From positions 434,001 through 498,000 of the forward strand of contig NZ_JADCJZ010000002.1 of NCBI RefSeq assembly GCF_014982725.1: a DNA stretch of 64,000 nucleotides, read 5' to 3'. The translations under genes and the position numbers were made by a program. Within the stretch, counting starts at the first letter, position 1; each line of letters starts with the position of its first letter. This document shows positions 16,942 through 24,869 of the stretch, in pieces. The notes under the pieces are model-generated. The model did not search any database. It saw only the letters and a program-made list of their open reading frames with translations, and had not been told where the DNA came from. Source of the DNA: Thermophilibacter gallinarum (lineage in GTDB: Bacteria > Actinomycetota > Coriobacteriia > Coriobacteriales > Atopobiaceae).

Positions 16942-17735
16942 TGGCGCTGCGCATCGACATCGGCCAGTACTACGCCGCCGACTCCCCCGTCCACCGGATG
17001 GACGCCCGGGTCAAGCTCCTCTGTGCGCTCTCCGCACTGGTGGCGGTCTTCTGCGTCACAAACGCACCGCAGCTCATAGCCGGTACGGCCTTCGTTTTGG
17101 CCGTCCTCTTCGCGGCACGCGTGCCGGGCAGCCGCGTCCTCGCCTCCGTCCGCCCGCTCGTGGTGTTTCTCGCCATGCTCTCGCTCTTCAACCTGGTCTT
17201 CGTCCGGACGGGAGACCCACTGCTGTCCCTCGGGCCGGTGAGCGTCACCGCCGGCGGCGTCTGGGCGGCGGCCCTCTACACCGTCCGCTTTTCCCTCGCA
17301 CTCGTCCTGGGCTCCCTCGTGCTGCTCACCACCACCCCCACGCAGCTCTCGGACGCCCTCGACTCGCTGCTCTCCCCGCTCTCGCGCGTCGGGCTGCCCG
17401 GGCACGAGATCGCCATGGTCTTCTCTCTCATGCTGCGCTTCGTCCCCACGCTCGCCGACGAGGCCTCCGCGATCATGGACGCCCAGGCGCTGCGCGGCGG
17501 CGGACTCGACGAGGGCGGCCCAGCGCGGCGCGTGCGCTCGGTCGTCCCCGTGGTGGTGGCGCTGCTCGCCAGCGGCCTTCGCCATGCCGACGGCCTGGCG
17601 CGCGCCCTCGACGCCCGCTGCTACGAGGGCGGGGCAGGCCGCACCCACTACCACGACCAGCGCCTCACCCACCGCGACCTCATAGCCGCCACCCTCACAG
17701 CAGCGTTCGTCCTCACACTCATTTTTCTCGGTTAG
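16941..17735 (+). CDS. ecfT: ECF transporter transmembrane subunit EcfT
   Basis: The 264-aa CbiQ/EcfT-family membrane protein has four to six hydrophobic segments in its first ~130 residues, then the coupling region with two short Ala-Arg-Gly-like motifs (AQALRGGG and ALDARCYEGG) that bind the ATPases, and a final hydrophobic helix (IAATLTAAFVLTLIFLG). It links RibU to the ATPase fusion in the membrane. Its ATG overlaps the ATPase stop by one base, so ribU, the ATPase and ecfT form one riboswitch-controlled operon. A hairpin-family repeat follows the stop. Confidence 0.92.
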   Translation: MALRIDIGQYYAADSPVHRMDARVKLLCALSALVAVFCVTNAPQLIAGTAFVLAVLFAARVPGSRVLASVRPLVVFLAMLSLFNLVFVRTGDPLLSLGPVSVTAGGVWAAALYTVRFSLALVLGSLVLLTTTPTQLSDALDSLLSPLSRVGLPGHEIAMVFSLMLRFVPTLADEASAIMDAQALRGGGLDEGGPARRVRSVVPVVVALLASGLRHADGLARALDARCYEGGAGRTHYHDQRLTHRDLIAATLTAAFVLTLIFLG

Positions 17736-17751
17736 GAACCCGACATCTGCC

Positions 17752-17815
17752 GGCGAGGCGGTGTTCCGGAGAGAAGTTCCGCGAAGCGCACTTCTCGGAG
17801 GAACTCCGCCTCGCC
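17752..17815. repeat. Hairpin family I, copy 1
   Basis: Outer arms of 16 bp (GGCGAGGCGG plus GTTCC, one mismatch) and an inner stem AGAAGT/ACTTCT enclose the core AGTTCCGCGAAGCGCACT. The same 18-base core occurs in copies at 21708-21774 (reverse) and 39866-39930 with different arms. It directly follows ecfT and could end that transcript. Confidence 0.8.
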
Positions 17816-17826
17816 CCGCGGCATAT

Positions 17827-17879
17827 GGCGAGGTTCCGCGCAGCGCACTTCTCGGAGGAACACCGACGGGGCCCACGGG
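17827..17879. repeat. Partial copy of hairpin family I
   Basis: GGCGAGGTTCCGCGCAGCGC followed by ACTTCTCGGAGGAACACCG repeats the right half of the preceding copy but lacks most of the left inner stem. It looks like a tandem copy that suffered a deletion between two GTTCC sequences. It lies ~70 bp before purL. Confidence 0.6.
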
Positions 17880-17951
17880 ACGCACGTCCGGCGTTTGCCG
17901 TAGAATGGAGACCTCTATGGAACCCCGTGCACACACCGGAGGTAGCAGCGC

Positions 17952-20900
17952 ATGGTCTCTCGCATCTACGTGGAGAAGAAGCCGGGCTTTGACGTGGAGG
18001 CGAAGCAGCTCCTGGCCGAGCTCGCAAACGTCGTCTCCGAGGGGCTGGCGCCCGACGCGCGCCTGCGCATCATCAACCGTTACGACGTCGAGGGCCTGAG
18101 CGACGAGCTCTTCGAGCGCTGCGTGCCCGTCGTCTTCTCCGAGCCGCAGGTGGACGTCACCTGCCGCGAGCTCCCGACGGCGCAGGGTGAGAAGGACGTG
18201 CGCGTCTTCGCCGTCGAGGCGCTGCCCGGCCAGTTCGACCAGCGCGCCGACTCCGCCGCCGAGTGCGTGCAGCTCATCTCCCAGGGCGAGCGCCCCACCG
18301 TGCGCTGCGCCAAGGTCTACGTGATCGAGGGCGCCTGCACCGACGAGGCGCTCGCGGCGATCAAGCACTACGTGATCAACCCCGTCGAGGCGCGCGAGGC
18401 GAGCCTCGAGGAGCGCGAGACCCTGCGCCAGAGCTATCCCGAGCCGGCGGACGTCGAGGTGCTCGACGGCTTCCTCGAGCTCGACCAGAAGCAGCTCCAG
18501 GACATGATCGACAGCCTGGGCTTGGCCATGGACCTCGCAGACATCACCTTCTGCCAGGAGTACTTCGCCGGCGAGGGCCGCGTCCCCACGATCACCGAGA
18601 TCCGCATGATCGACACCTACTGGTCCGACCACTGCCGCCACACCACCTTCGGCACGGTCCTGGAGCACATCCAGTTCGACGACAAGGTCGTAGCGGCCGC
18701 GTTTGACCGCTACCTGGAGATGCGCGCCCGCCTGGGCCGCGAGGACCGTCCCGTCACCCTCATGGACATGGGCACGATCGGGGCCAAGTACCTCAAGCAC
18801 ACGGGCCAGCTCACCGGGCTGGACGAGTCCGAGGAGATCAACGCCTGCACCGTCAAGGTCACCGTGGACGTCAACGGCGAGGACCAGGACTGGCTCTTCC
18901 TCTTCAAGAACGAGACCCACAACCACCCCACCGAGATCGAGCCCTTCGGCGGCGCGGCGACCTGCATCGGTGGCGCCATCCGCGACCCGCTCTCGGGCCG
19001 CAGCTACGTCTACCAGGCGATGCGCGTGACCGGCGCGGCCGACCCCACGGTCCCCGTGTCCCAGACCATGGCCGGCAAGCTCCCGCAGCGCAAGCTCGTG
19101 ACCACCGCCGCCGCCGGCTACTCCAGCTACGGAAACCAGATCGGCCTGGCCACCGGCCAGGTCTCCGAGCTCTACCACCCCGGCTACGTGGCCAAGCGCA
19201 TGGAGATCGGCGCCGTCGTGGGCGCCACCCCGGCCTCCCACGTCCGCCGCGAGTGCCCCGCGCCGGGCGACAAGATCGTCCTTCTCGGCGGGCGCACCGG
19301 CCGCGACGGCATCGGCGGCGCCACCGGCTCCTCCAAGGCCCACAACGTCGAGTCCCTCGAGAAGGACGGCGCCGAGGTCCAGAAGGGCAACCCGCCCATC
19401 GAGCGCAAGCTCCAGCGCCTCTTCCGCCGCGAGGACGCGTGCCGCCTGATCAAGCGCTGCAACGACTTCGGCGCGGGCGGCGTCTCCGTGGCCATCGGCG
19501 AGCTGGCCGACGGCCTGGACATCAACCTCGACCTCGTGCCCAAGAAGTACGAGGGCCTCGACGGCACCGAGCTCGCCATCTCCGAGTCCCAGGAGCGCAT
19601 GGCCGTGGCGCTGGCGCCCGAGGACGTCGACGAGTTCATGCGCTACGCCCACGAGGAGAACCTCGAGGCCACCGTCGTGGCGACCGTCACCGAGGAGTCC
19701 CGCCTGCGCATGAGCTGGCGCGGCAAGACCATCGTCGACGTGAGCCGCGAGTTCCTCTCGTCCAACGGCGCCCCCAAGGCGACCTCCGTGCGCGTGGAGA
19801 AGCCCGCCGAGTACGAGCGCGGCTGGGCCGGCGAGACGCTCTCCGAGAAGATGCGCTCCCTCGTGACCGACCTCAACGTCGCCTCCAACAAGGGCCTCTC
19901 CGAGCGCTTCGACTCCACGATCGGCGCCGCCACCGTGCTCATGCCGTTCGGCGGGCGCACCCAGCTCACCCCCACCCAGGCCATGGTCGCCAAGCTCCCC
20001 GTCGACGGCGAGACCACCACGTGCTCCGGCATGGCCTGGGGCTTCAACCCCTACCTCATGAGCGCCAACCCCTACACCGGCGCGTATCTCTCCGTGGTCG
20101 AGTCCGTGAGCCGCATGGTGGCGACCGGCTTCGAGCACAAGGGCCTCTACCTCACGTTCCAGGAGTACTTCGAGCGCCTGCGCGACGTCCCCAGCCGCTG
20201 GGGCAAGCCCACGGCGGCGCTGCTCGGCGCCCTCATGGCCCAGGTCGACCTGGGCATCGGCTCCATCGGCGGCAAGGACTCCATGTCCGGCAGCTTCGAG
20301 GACCTGGACGTGCCGCCCACCCTCGTGTCCTTCGCCACGGGCCTCGGCAAGGTCGGCCGCGTGGTCTCCCCCGAGTTCAAGGCCGCCGGCCACCGCGTGG
20401 CCGTAATCGTGCCGGACTACGCCGACGACGCGCTCACCCCGGAGCCGGGCGCCCTTCTCGCCACCTATGACCTGGTGGAGAGCCTGGTCGAGAAGGGCGC
20501 GGTACTCGCGGCCTCCACGATGGGCTACGGCGGCGTGGCCGAGGCCGTCTTCAAGATGTGCGTGGGCAACCGCCTGGGCATCGAGGTCGCCCCGGCCTTT
20601 GGCGTCGACGCCCTGTTCTGCCCGTCCTACGGCAGCTTCCTCCTGGAGCTCGCCGACGACGCCGAGCTTCCCGAGCTGCCCGAGGGCGTCACCGCGTCCC
20701 TCTTCGGCACGACGACGGACGCCTACGAGCTGGTCGCAGGCAACGAGCGCCTCGACCTGGCCGAGCTGCAGGAGGCCTGGGAGGGTGCGCTGGAGTCCGT
20801 GTTCCCGTATCGCGCCCAGGGCGAGAAGGTCGAGGCCGTCTCGTTCGACGTCGCAGACGCGGGGGTCTCTCGTCCCGCCCCGGCGGTCCACGTCGCCCGC

Positions 20901-21698
20901 CCGCGCGTCGTCATCCCGGTCTTCCCGGGCACGAACTGCGAGTACGACACCGCCCACGCCTTCGAGCGCGCCGGTGCCGTGGCGGACGTCTTCGTCATCA
21001 ACAACCTCACGCCCGCGGCGGTCGCCGAGAGCACGCACGAGCTGGCGCGCCGCATCCGCGAGAGCCAGATCGTCATGATCCCCGGCGGCTTCTCCGGCGG
21101 CGACGAGCCCGAGGGCTCGGCCAAGTTCATCACCGCGTTCTTCCGCGCTCCCGAGGTCACCGAGGCGGTGCGCGACCTGCTGCAGGCTCGCGACGGCCTC
21201 ATGCTGGGCATCTGCAACGGCTTCCAGGCGCTGGTGAAGCTGGGTCTCGTGCCCTACGGCGACATCGTCGAGGCCACCCCCGACGCGCCCACGCTGACGT
21301 TCAACACCATCGGCCGCCACCAGAGCCGTCTGGTACGCACGCGCGTGGCGAGCAACCTCAGCCCGTGGCTCTCCAAGTGCGCGGTCGGCGACGTCCACAA
21401 CATCGCGATCTCCCACGGCGAGGGGCGCTTCGTGGCCTCCCCCGAGGTGGTCGAGAAGCTCGTGGCCGCCGGCCAGGTTGCCACGCAGTACGTGGGCGAG
21501 GACGGCGTGCCGGGCATGAGCCTCGACGTCAACCCCAACGGCTCCGTGCTGGCCATCGAGGGCATCACCTCGCCGGACGGCCGCGTGCTCGGCAAGATGG
21601 GCCACACCGAGCGCTCCGGCGCCGGGCTCTACAAGAACGTGCCTGGCAACGCGTACCAGCCCCTGATCGAAGGCGGCGTGGGTTATTTCACTGAGTAG
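17952..21698 (+). CDS. purL: Phosphoribosylformylglycinamidine synthase, single-chain PurL
   Basis: The 1248-aa enzyme makes FGAM from FGAR, glutamine and ATP in purine synthesis. It is the long single-chain type with fused synthetase and glutaminase. Seen: the linker/synthetase region with TYWSDHCRHTTF, NETHNHPTEIEPFGGAATCIGG, and a second half-repeat (SIGGKDSMSG). A C-terminal class I glutaminase (~975-1248) follows, with FPGTNCEYDTAHAF, the nucleophile Cys in MLGICNGFQALVK and the His/Glu in SHGEGRF. The start follows GGAGGTAG. No other pur genes are adjacent. The 1749-aa open frame on the opposite strand is a GC artefact of this gene. Confidence 0.97.
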   Translation: MVSRIYVEKKPGFDVEAKQLLAELANVVSEGLAPDARLRIINRYDVEGLSDELFERCVPVVFSEPQVDVTCRELPTAQGEKDVRVFAVEALPGQFDQRADSAAECVQLISQGERPTVRCAKVYVIEGACTDEALAAIKHYVINPVEAREASLEERETLRQSYPEPADVEVLDGFLELDQKQLQDMIDSLGLAMDLADITFCQEYFAGEGRVPTITEIRMIDTYWSDHCRHTTFGTVLEHIQFDDKVVAAAFDRYLEMRARLGREDRPVTLMDMGTIGAKYLKHTGQLTGLDESEEINACTVKVTVDVNGEDQDWLFLFKNETHNHPTEIEPFGGAATCIGGAIRDPLSGRSYVYQAMRVTGAADPTVPVSQTMAGKLPQRKLVTTAAAGYSSYGNQIGLATGQVSELYHPGYVAKRMEIGAVVGATPASHVRRECPAPGDKIVLLGGRTGRDGIGGATGSSKAHNVESLEKDGAEVQKGNPPIERKLQRLFRREDACRLIKRCNDFGAGGVSVAIGELADGLDINLDLVPKKYEGLDGTELAISESQERMAVALAPEDVDEFMRYAHEENLEATVVATVTEESRLRMSWRGKTIVDVSREFLSSNGAPKATSVRVEKPAEYERGWAGETLSEKMRSLVTDLNVASNKGLSERFDSTIGAATVLMPFGGRTQLTPTQAMVAKLPVDGETTTCSGMAWGFNPYLMSANPYTGAYLSVVESVSRMVATGFEHKGLYLTFQEYFERLRDVPSRWGKPTAALLGALMAQVDLGIGSIGGKDSMSGSFEDLDVPPTLVSFATGLGKVGRVVSPEFKAAGHRVAVIVPDYADDALTPEPGALLATYDLVESLVEKGAVLAASTMGYGGVAEAVFKMCVGNRLGIEVAPAFGVDALFCPSYGSFLLELADDAELPELPEGVTASLFGTTTDAYELVAGNERLDLAELQEAWEGALESVFPYRAQGEKVEAVSFDVADAGVSRPAPAVHVARPRVVIPVFPGTNCEYDTAHAFERAGAVADVFVINNLTPAAVAESTHELARRIRESQIVMIPGGFSGGDEPEGSAKFITAFFRAPEVTEAVRDLLQARDGLMLGICNGFQALVKLGLVPYGDIVEATPDAPTLTFNTIGRHQSRLVRTRVASNLSPWLSKCAVGDVHNIAISHGEGRFVASPEVVEKLVAAGQVATQYVGEDGVPGMSLDVNPNGSVLAIEGITSPDGRVLGKMGHTERSGAGLYKNVPGNAYQPLIEGGVGYFTE

Positions 21699-21707
21699 CG
21701 CCGGGCA

Positions 21708-21774
21708 GGCGGTCGCAGGCTTTCACGCAGGAGTGCGCTTCGCGGAACTCCTGCTTAGAAAGCCTGCGACCGCC
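21708..21774. repeat. Hairpin family I, copy 2 (reverse orientation)
   Basis: Perfect 17-bp outer arms (GGCGGTCGCAGGCTTTC and its complement), an inner stem GCAGGAGT/ACTCCTGC and, on the minus strand, the core AGTTCCGCGAAGCGCACT. It begins 9 bases after the purL stop. Confidence 0.85.
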
Positions 21775-21809
21775 GACGCAACTCGTAAAATGTCGAGGTA
21801 GTTTCTGTT

Positions 21810-22778
21810 GTGAGCAATCCTCAGTCCAGACCATTCATCGCCACGACGCCGGGGGTGGTGCTGGCGTGCCTGGTATCGTGCTTTCTGTGGGGGTCGGCGT
21901 TCCCGTGCGTGAAAATCGGCTACGAGCTGTTTGGGATTGACGCTGTCGACGTGCCGTCGATTCTTGTGTTCGCGGGCACACGCTTCGTAATCGCGGGTCT
22001 CATGGTCGCCGTGGGCATGAGCGTGGCGCAGCGGCGCGCGTTCGTACCGGCACGGCGCGACCTGCCGTACGTGGGCGCGCTCGCGACCTTCCAGACGATC
22101 CTGCAGTACATCCTCTTCTACGTTGGGCTGGCAAACTGCGCGGGCGTGACGAGCTCCATCCTGGAGGCGAGCAATTCGTTTCTGTGCGTGCTGCTGGCCG
22201 CGCTCGTGTTTCGCTTCGAGGGGCTCACGGGGCGCAAGGTGCTGGGGTGCGCCGTCGGCTTTGCAGGCGTAGTGCTGGTGAACGTGGCCGGCGAGGGAGG
22301 CGGGCTCAGCTTCACGCTCGCGGGCGAGGGCATGGTGCTCGCGTCCACCGTCGCCGCCGCCACGTCGAGCAACCTCGCCAAGCTCTTCTCGCGCGACCAC
22401 GACCCCGTGCTGCTCTCCGGCTGGCAGTTCGTCCTCGGCGGCACCGTGCTGCTCGCGGCGGGGCTCGCCCTCGGCGGGCGCGTCGCCCCCGCCGACGCCG
22501 CGAACCCGCTCCCCGCGCTCGCGCTTCTCGCCTACCTGGGCTTCATTTCCGCGGGCGCCTACTCGTTGTGGTCGGTCGCGCTGGCCGCGAACCCCGTCTC
22601 GCGCGTCGCGGTCTTCGGCTTCATGAACCCGGTCTTTGGCGTGCTGCTCTCCGCCGTCCTTCTTGGCGAGACCGACGTGGTGAGCCCCGCGGTCGCCGTC
22701 GTCGCACTCGTCCTGGTGAGCGTGGGCATCGTGATCGTTAACCGACGCGAGGCGCCCGCAGGCACGTCGGTTGGGTAG
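21810..22778 (+). CDS. EamA/DMT-family transporter
   Basis: The 322-aa inner-membrane protein has about ten hydrophobic helices in two EamA repeats (first begins TPGVVLACLVSCFLWGSAFP, second near GEGMVLASTVAAATSSNLA). The charged tail is NRREAPAGTSVG. DMT-family proteins export or import small metabolites or drugs; the substrate is not predictable. The GTG start at 21810 (MSNPQSRPF) lacks a strong ribosome site. It overlaps none of its neighbours and is followed by a serpin gene 34 bases later. A -10-like AAAATGT is weak, so promoter placement is uncertain. Confidence 0.88.
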   Translation: MSNPQSRPFIATTPGVVLACLVSCFLWGSAFPCVKIGYELFGIDAVDVPSILVFAGTRFVIAGLMVAVGMSVAQRRAFVPARRDLPYVGALATFQTILQYILFYVGLANCAGVTSSILEASNSFLCVLLAALVFRFEGLTGRKVLGCAVGFAGVVLVNVAGEGGGLSFTLAGEGMVLASTVAAATSSNLAKLFSRDHDPVLLSGWQFVLGGTVLLAAGLALGGRVAPADAANPLPALALLAYLGFISAGAYSLWSVALAANPVSRVAVFGFMNPVFGVLLSAVLLGETDVVSPAVAVVALVLVSVGIVIVNRREAPAGTSVG

Positions 22779-22812
22779 GATGAGGACAGGCTTCCCGACG
22801 AAGGGAGACGTC

Positions 22813-24039
22813 ATGACCCGCCGCATCCTCGGAATCGTCGCCTCCGCCCTCACTGCCGCCTCGCTGCTCGTCGGATGCGGCGGCAACAACCTCACGGCAA
22901 CTGAGCTCACCGCCGGCATCGAGCCAGCAGGCGCTGCCTCGCTCGAGGTCGGAGAGGGGGCGGACACCTACGACTTCGCCCTCGGCCTGCTGCGCGAGAG
23001 CACCGGAGAGGAGAGCACGCTCGTCTCCCCGCTCTCGGTCCTGTCCGCGCTCGCCCTGGCCGAGAGCGGCGCCGATGGAGCGACCCTGGCCCAGATGGAG
23101 CAGGTCACGGGCATGAGCGTGGACGAGCTCACCGACGCGCTCCAGGCTTACGGGATGCTGGACGACGACGAGGCGCTCTCTCTTGCCAACTCCGTCTGGC
23201 TGAAAGACGGCGACGGACTCGAGGTAGAGAGTGACTTCCTCGAGACCTGCGCCGGCCAGCTCGGGGCGCAGGTCTTCTCGGCGCCCTTCGACGACTCCAC
23301 CGTGGACGACGTCAACGCGTGGATCAGCGAGAAGACCCACGAGATGATCCCCCAGATGCTGAACCAGATCTCTGGCGACACGCAGGTCCTGCTCGTGAAC
23401 GCGCTCGCCTTCGAGGGCGGCTGGGAGGACCCCTTTGACTCCGAGCTGACCTCGCCCGACACGTTCACCCGCGAGGACGGCACCGAACGAGACGTCACGA
23501 TGATGCGCTCCACCGAGAACGACTACCTCGAGAGCGAGCTGGCAACCGGCTTTATCAAGCCGTACGAGGGCTACGACTACGCCTTCGTGGGCCTGCTGCC
23601 CGCCGAGGGTACGACCGTGGACGAGCTGCTGGCGAGCCTCGACGGGGCGGCGCTGGAGGAGCTGCTCACGCCCGTAGACGGCGCCGGCGCAGAGATCGGG
23701 CTCCTCAAGTTCACGGCCACCTACGAGGCGGAGCTCGGTGGCGCGCTGCGGGCGCTCGGGATGACGGACGCGTTCGACGGCAACCTCGCGGACTTCTCGC
23801 GCATGGGCACCTCCGACAAAGGCCCGCTCGCCGTGGGCGGCGTGCTGCACAAGACGTTCATCGACGTCAACGAGGAGGGCACGCGCGCCGCGGCGGCCAC
23901 GGTCATCCCGATGGACGGCGTCGCCGCCCCCGGCGGCCCCATCGAGTACCACGAGGTCATCCTCGACCGGCCCTTCGTCTACCTCATCATGGACCTGCGC
24001 TGTGACCTGCCGGTCTTTGCCGGCACCTACATGGGATGA
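22813..24039 (+). CDS. Serpin-family protease inhibitor, predicted lipoprotein
   Basis: The 408-aa protein has an N-terminal signal with lipobox LLVGC, so it is probably anchored to the outer face of the membrane. It then has a full serpin fold: the SPLSVLSALALAESGADG helix, NSVWLKD, NALAFEGGWEDPF, KFTATYEAELGGALRALG and KTFIDVNEEGTRAAAAT. The hinge EEGTRAAAAT has small residues, as in inhibitory serpins; the reactive loop after it runs VIPMDGVAAPGGP. Likely role: protection from host or microbial serine/cysteine proteases. The ATG at 22813 follows AAGGGAG. The TGA stop is the first three bases of a 33-bp palindrome. Confidence 0.92.
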   Translation: MTRRILGIVASALTAASLLVGCGGNNLTATELTAGIEPAGAASLEVGEGADTYDFALGLLRESTGEESTLVSPLSVLSALALAESGADGATLAQMEQVTGMSVDELTDALQAYGMLDDDEALSLANSVWLKDGDGLEVESDFLETCAGQLGAQVFSAPFDDSTVDDVNAWISEKTHEMIPQMLNQISGDTQVLLVNALAFEGGWEDPFDSELTSPDTFTREDGTERDVTMMRSTENDYLESELATGFIKPYEGYDYAFVGLLPAEGTTVDELLASLDGAALEELLTPVDGAGAEIGLLKFTATYEAELGGALRALGMTDAFDGNLADFSRMGTSDKGPLAVGGVLHKTFIDVNEEGTRAAAATVIPMDGVAAPGGPIEYHEVILDRPFVYLIMDLRCDLPVFAGTYMG

Positions 24040-24069
24040 TCCAAAAGGGGACAGTCCCCTTTTGGATCA
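24037..24069. repeat. 33-bp REP-like palindrome supplying two stop codons
   Basis: Arms TGATCCAAAAGGGG and CCCCTTTTGGATCA surround the centre ACAGT. The first TGA is the stop of the rightward serpin gene; read from the other end the same TGA is the stop of the leftward 56-aa zinc-ribbon gene. It may also act as a bidirectional terminator. Confidence 0.9.
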
Positions 24070-24237
24070 TTTTGGCCGACGGTGCGTGAGGTGCCAGCCG
24101 CCGCAGTATGGGCACTCGTAGACGAAGATCTTGGGCGCGTCCTTGCGGCGCGAGCTCTTCTCGGCCGCCTTCTTGGCGTCCACGCGCGTGTCGTAGCGCT
24201 TCTTGCGTCCGCACGCCCTGAACTCCCGCTCGTCCAT
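24067..24237 (-). CDS. Small zinc-ribbon-like protein, 56 aa
   Basis: An ATG preceded by GGGGAGGTGCG opens a 56-codon gene starting MDEREFRACGRKKRYDTR and ending with VYECPYCGGWHLTHRRPK. Three Cys plus His residues (Cys9, Cys42, Cys45, His49) could hold one zinc. The tail CPYCGGWHLT is a pattern I have seen in short actinobacterial and phage proteins that carry a single zinc ribbon; the function is unknown. The protein is strongly basic, so nucleic-acid binding is plausible. It is convergent with the serpin gene and its stop lies in the shared palindrome. It is shorter than most ORF-calling cut-offs, but the ribosome site, codon use and motif support it. Confidence 0.75.
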   Translation of the reverse strand: MDEREFRACGRKKRYDTRVDAKKAAEKSSRRKDAPKIFVYECPYCGGWHLTHRRPK

Positions 24238-24308
24238 CGCACCTCCCCGTCTCCCCTGGGGAACATTATGCGACGCTGGCGCATGTAATGGGCGGGGAGG
24301 TGAGGGGC

Positions 24309-24869
24309 ATGACCGACAAGAGCATCAAGCGCACCGAGAAGTTCATGCGGCACGCGATGGCCACACACGGCGGCTCGGTCTACCTCGTGGCCCTGTCGCA
24401 GACGCGCTCCGAGGCCGACGCCCAGGATGTGGCGCAGGACGTCTTCTGCCGCCTGCTCACGGACGGCACCGCATTCACCAGCGACGAGCACCTGCGCGCC
24501 TGGCTTCTGCGCGTGACCGTCAACCGCTGCCGCGAGCTCTGGCGCGCGCCATGGCGGCGCCGCGTGGAGAGCGCGGACGAGCTCGCCCAGCTGCCGGCAC
24601 CGGACGCGCCCGTGGAGGACGCGGCCCTCGAGGAGCTGCGCGCCGACCCGGTCTGACAGGCGCTCCAGGCCCTACCCGAGAAGCTCCGCGTGGTGGCGCT
24701 GCTCCACTACGTTGAGAAGTACACGACCGAGGAGATCGCCCGCATCGTGGGCAGCCTGCCGGCGACGGTGCGCACGCGCCTGCATCGGGCGCGCAAGCAG
24801 ATGAGAGAGACGCTCGAGTCCCCCGCGAGCCCCGCAGAGAAGGAGAACTATGGACAGGCACACGCTTGA
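24309..24869 (+). pseudogene. ECF sigma factor interrupted by an in-frame TGA
   Basis: From ATG 24309 (after GGGAGGTGAGGGG) the frame encodes sigma region 2 (YLVALSQTRSEADAQDVAQD, then LLRVTVNRCRELWR). At 24654-24656 it meets TGA (context RADPV-stop-QALQALPEK). The same frame continues for 70 codons through a complete region 4 (LHYVEKYTTEEIARIVG, TVRTRLHRARKQM) and ends at 24867-24869, overlapping the next gene by 20 bases. Homologues usually have Trp at this position, so TGG to TGA is the simplest change. Without region 4 the product should not recognise -35 elements. TGA is a normal stop elsewhere in the window, so recoding is unlikely. A sequencing error cannot be excluded. Confidence 0.85.

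Noticed and set aside
17752-17879. Hairpin family I as ordinary rho-independent terminators
   Set aside because: They lack a T-tract, are far longer than needed and share an unpaired core across loci, so a plain terminator does not explain them, although termination may be one effect.
16356-21605. A 1749-aa open frame on the minus strand opposite purL
   Set aside because: It mirrors the purL gene, has low-complexity His/Gly/Ala-rich residues and no recognisable domain. High-GC genes in this window routinely leave the opposite strand open.
23987-24491. Longer minus-strand frames (75 and 154 aa) over the zinc-ribbon gene
   Set aside because: They run through the palindrome, contain repeat-derived residues and lack motifs; the 56-aa frame has the ribosome site and Cys pattern.
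24654-24656. TGA as a sense codon (Trp or Sec) in the sigma gene
   Set aside because: TGA ends several intact genes here (serpin, ECF ATPase, AlbA_2 protein). No Sec-type insertion stem was recognised and the protein is not a selenoprotein type.
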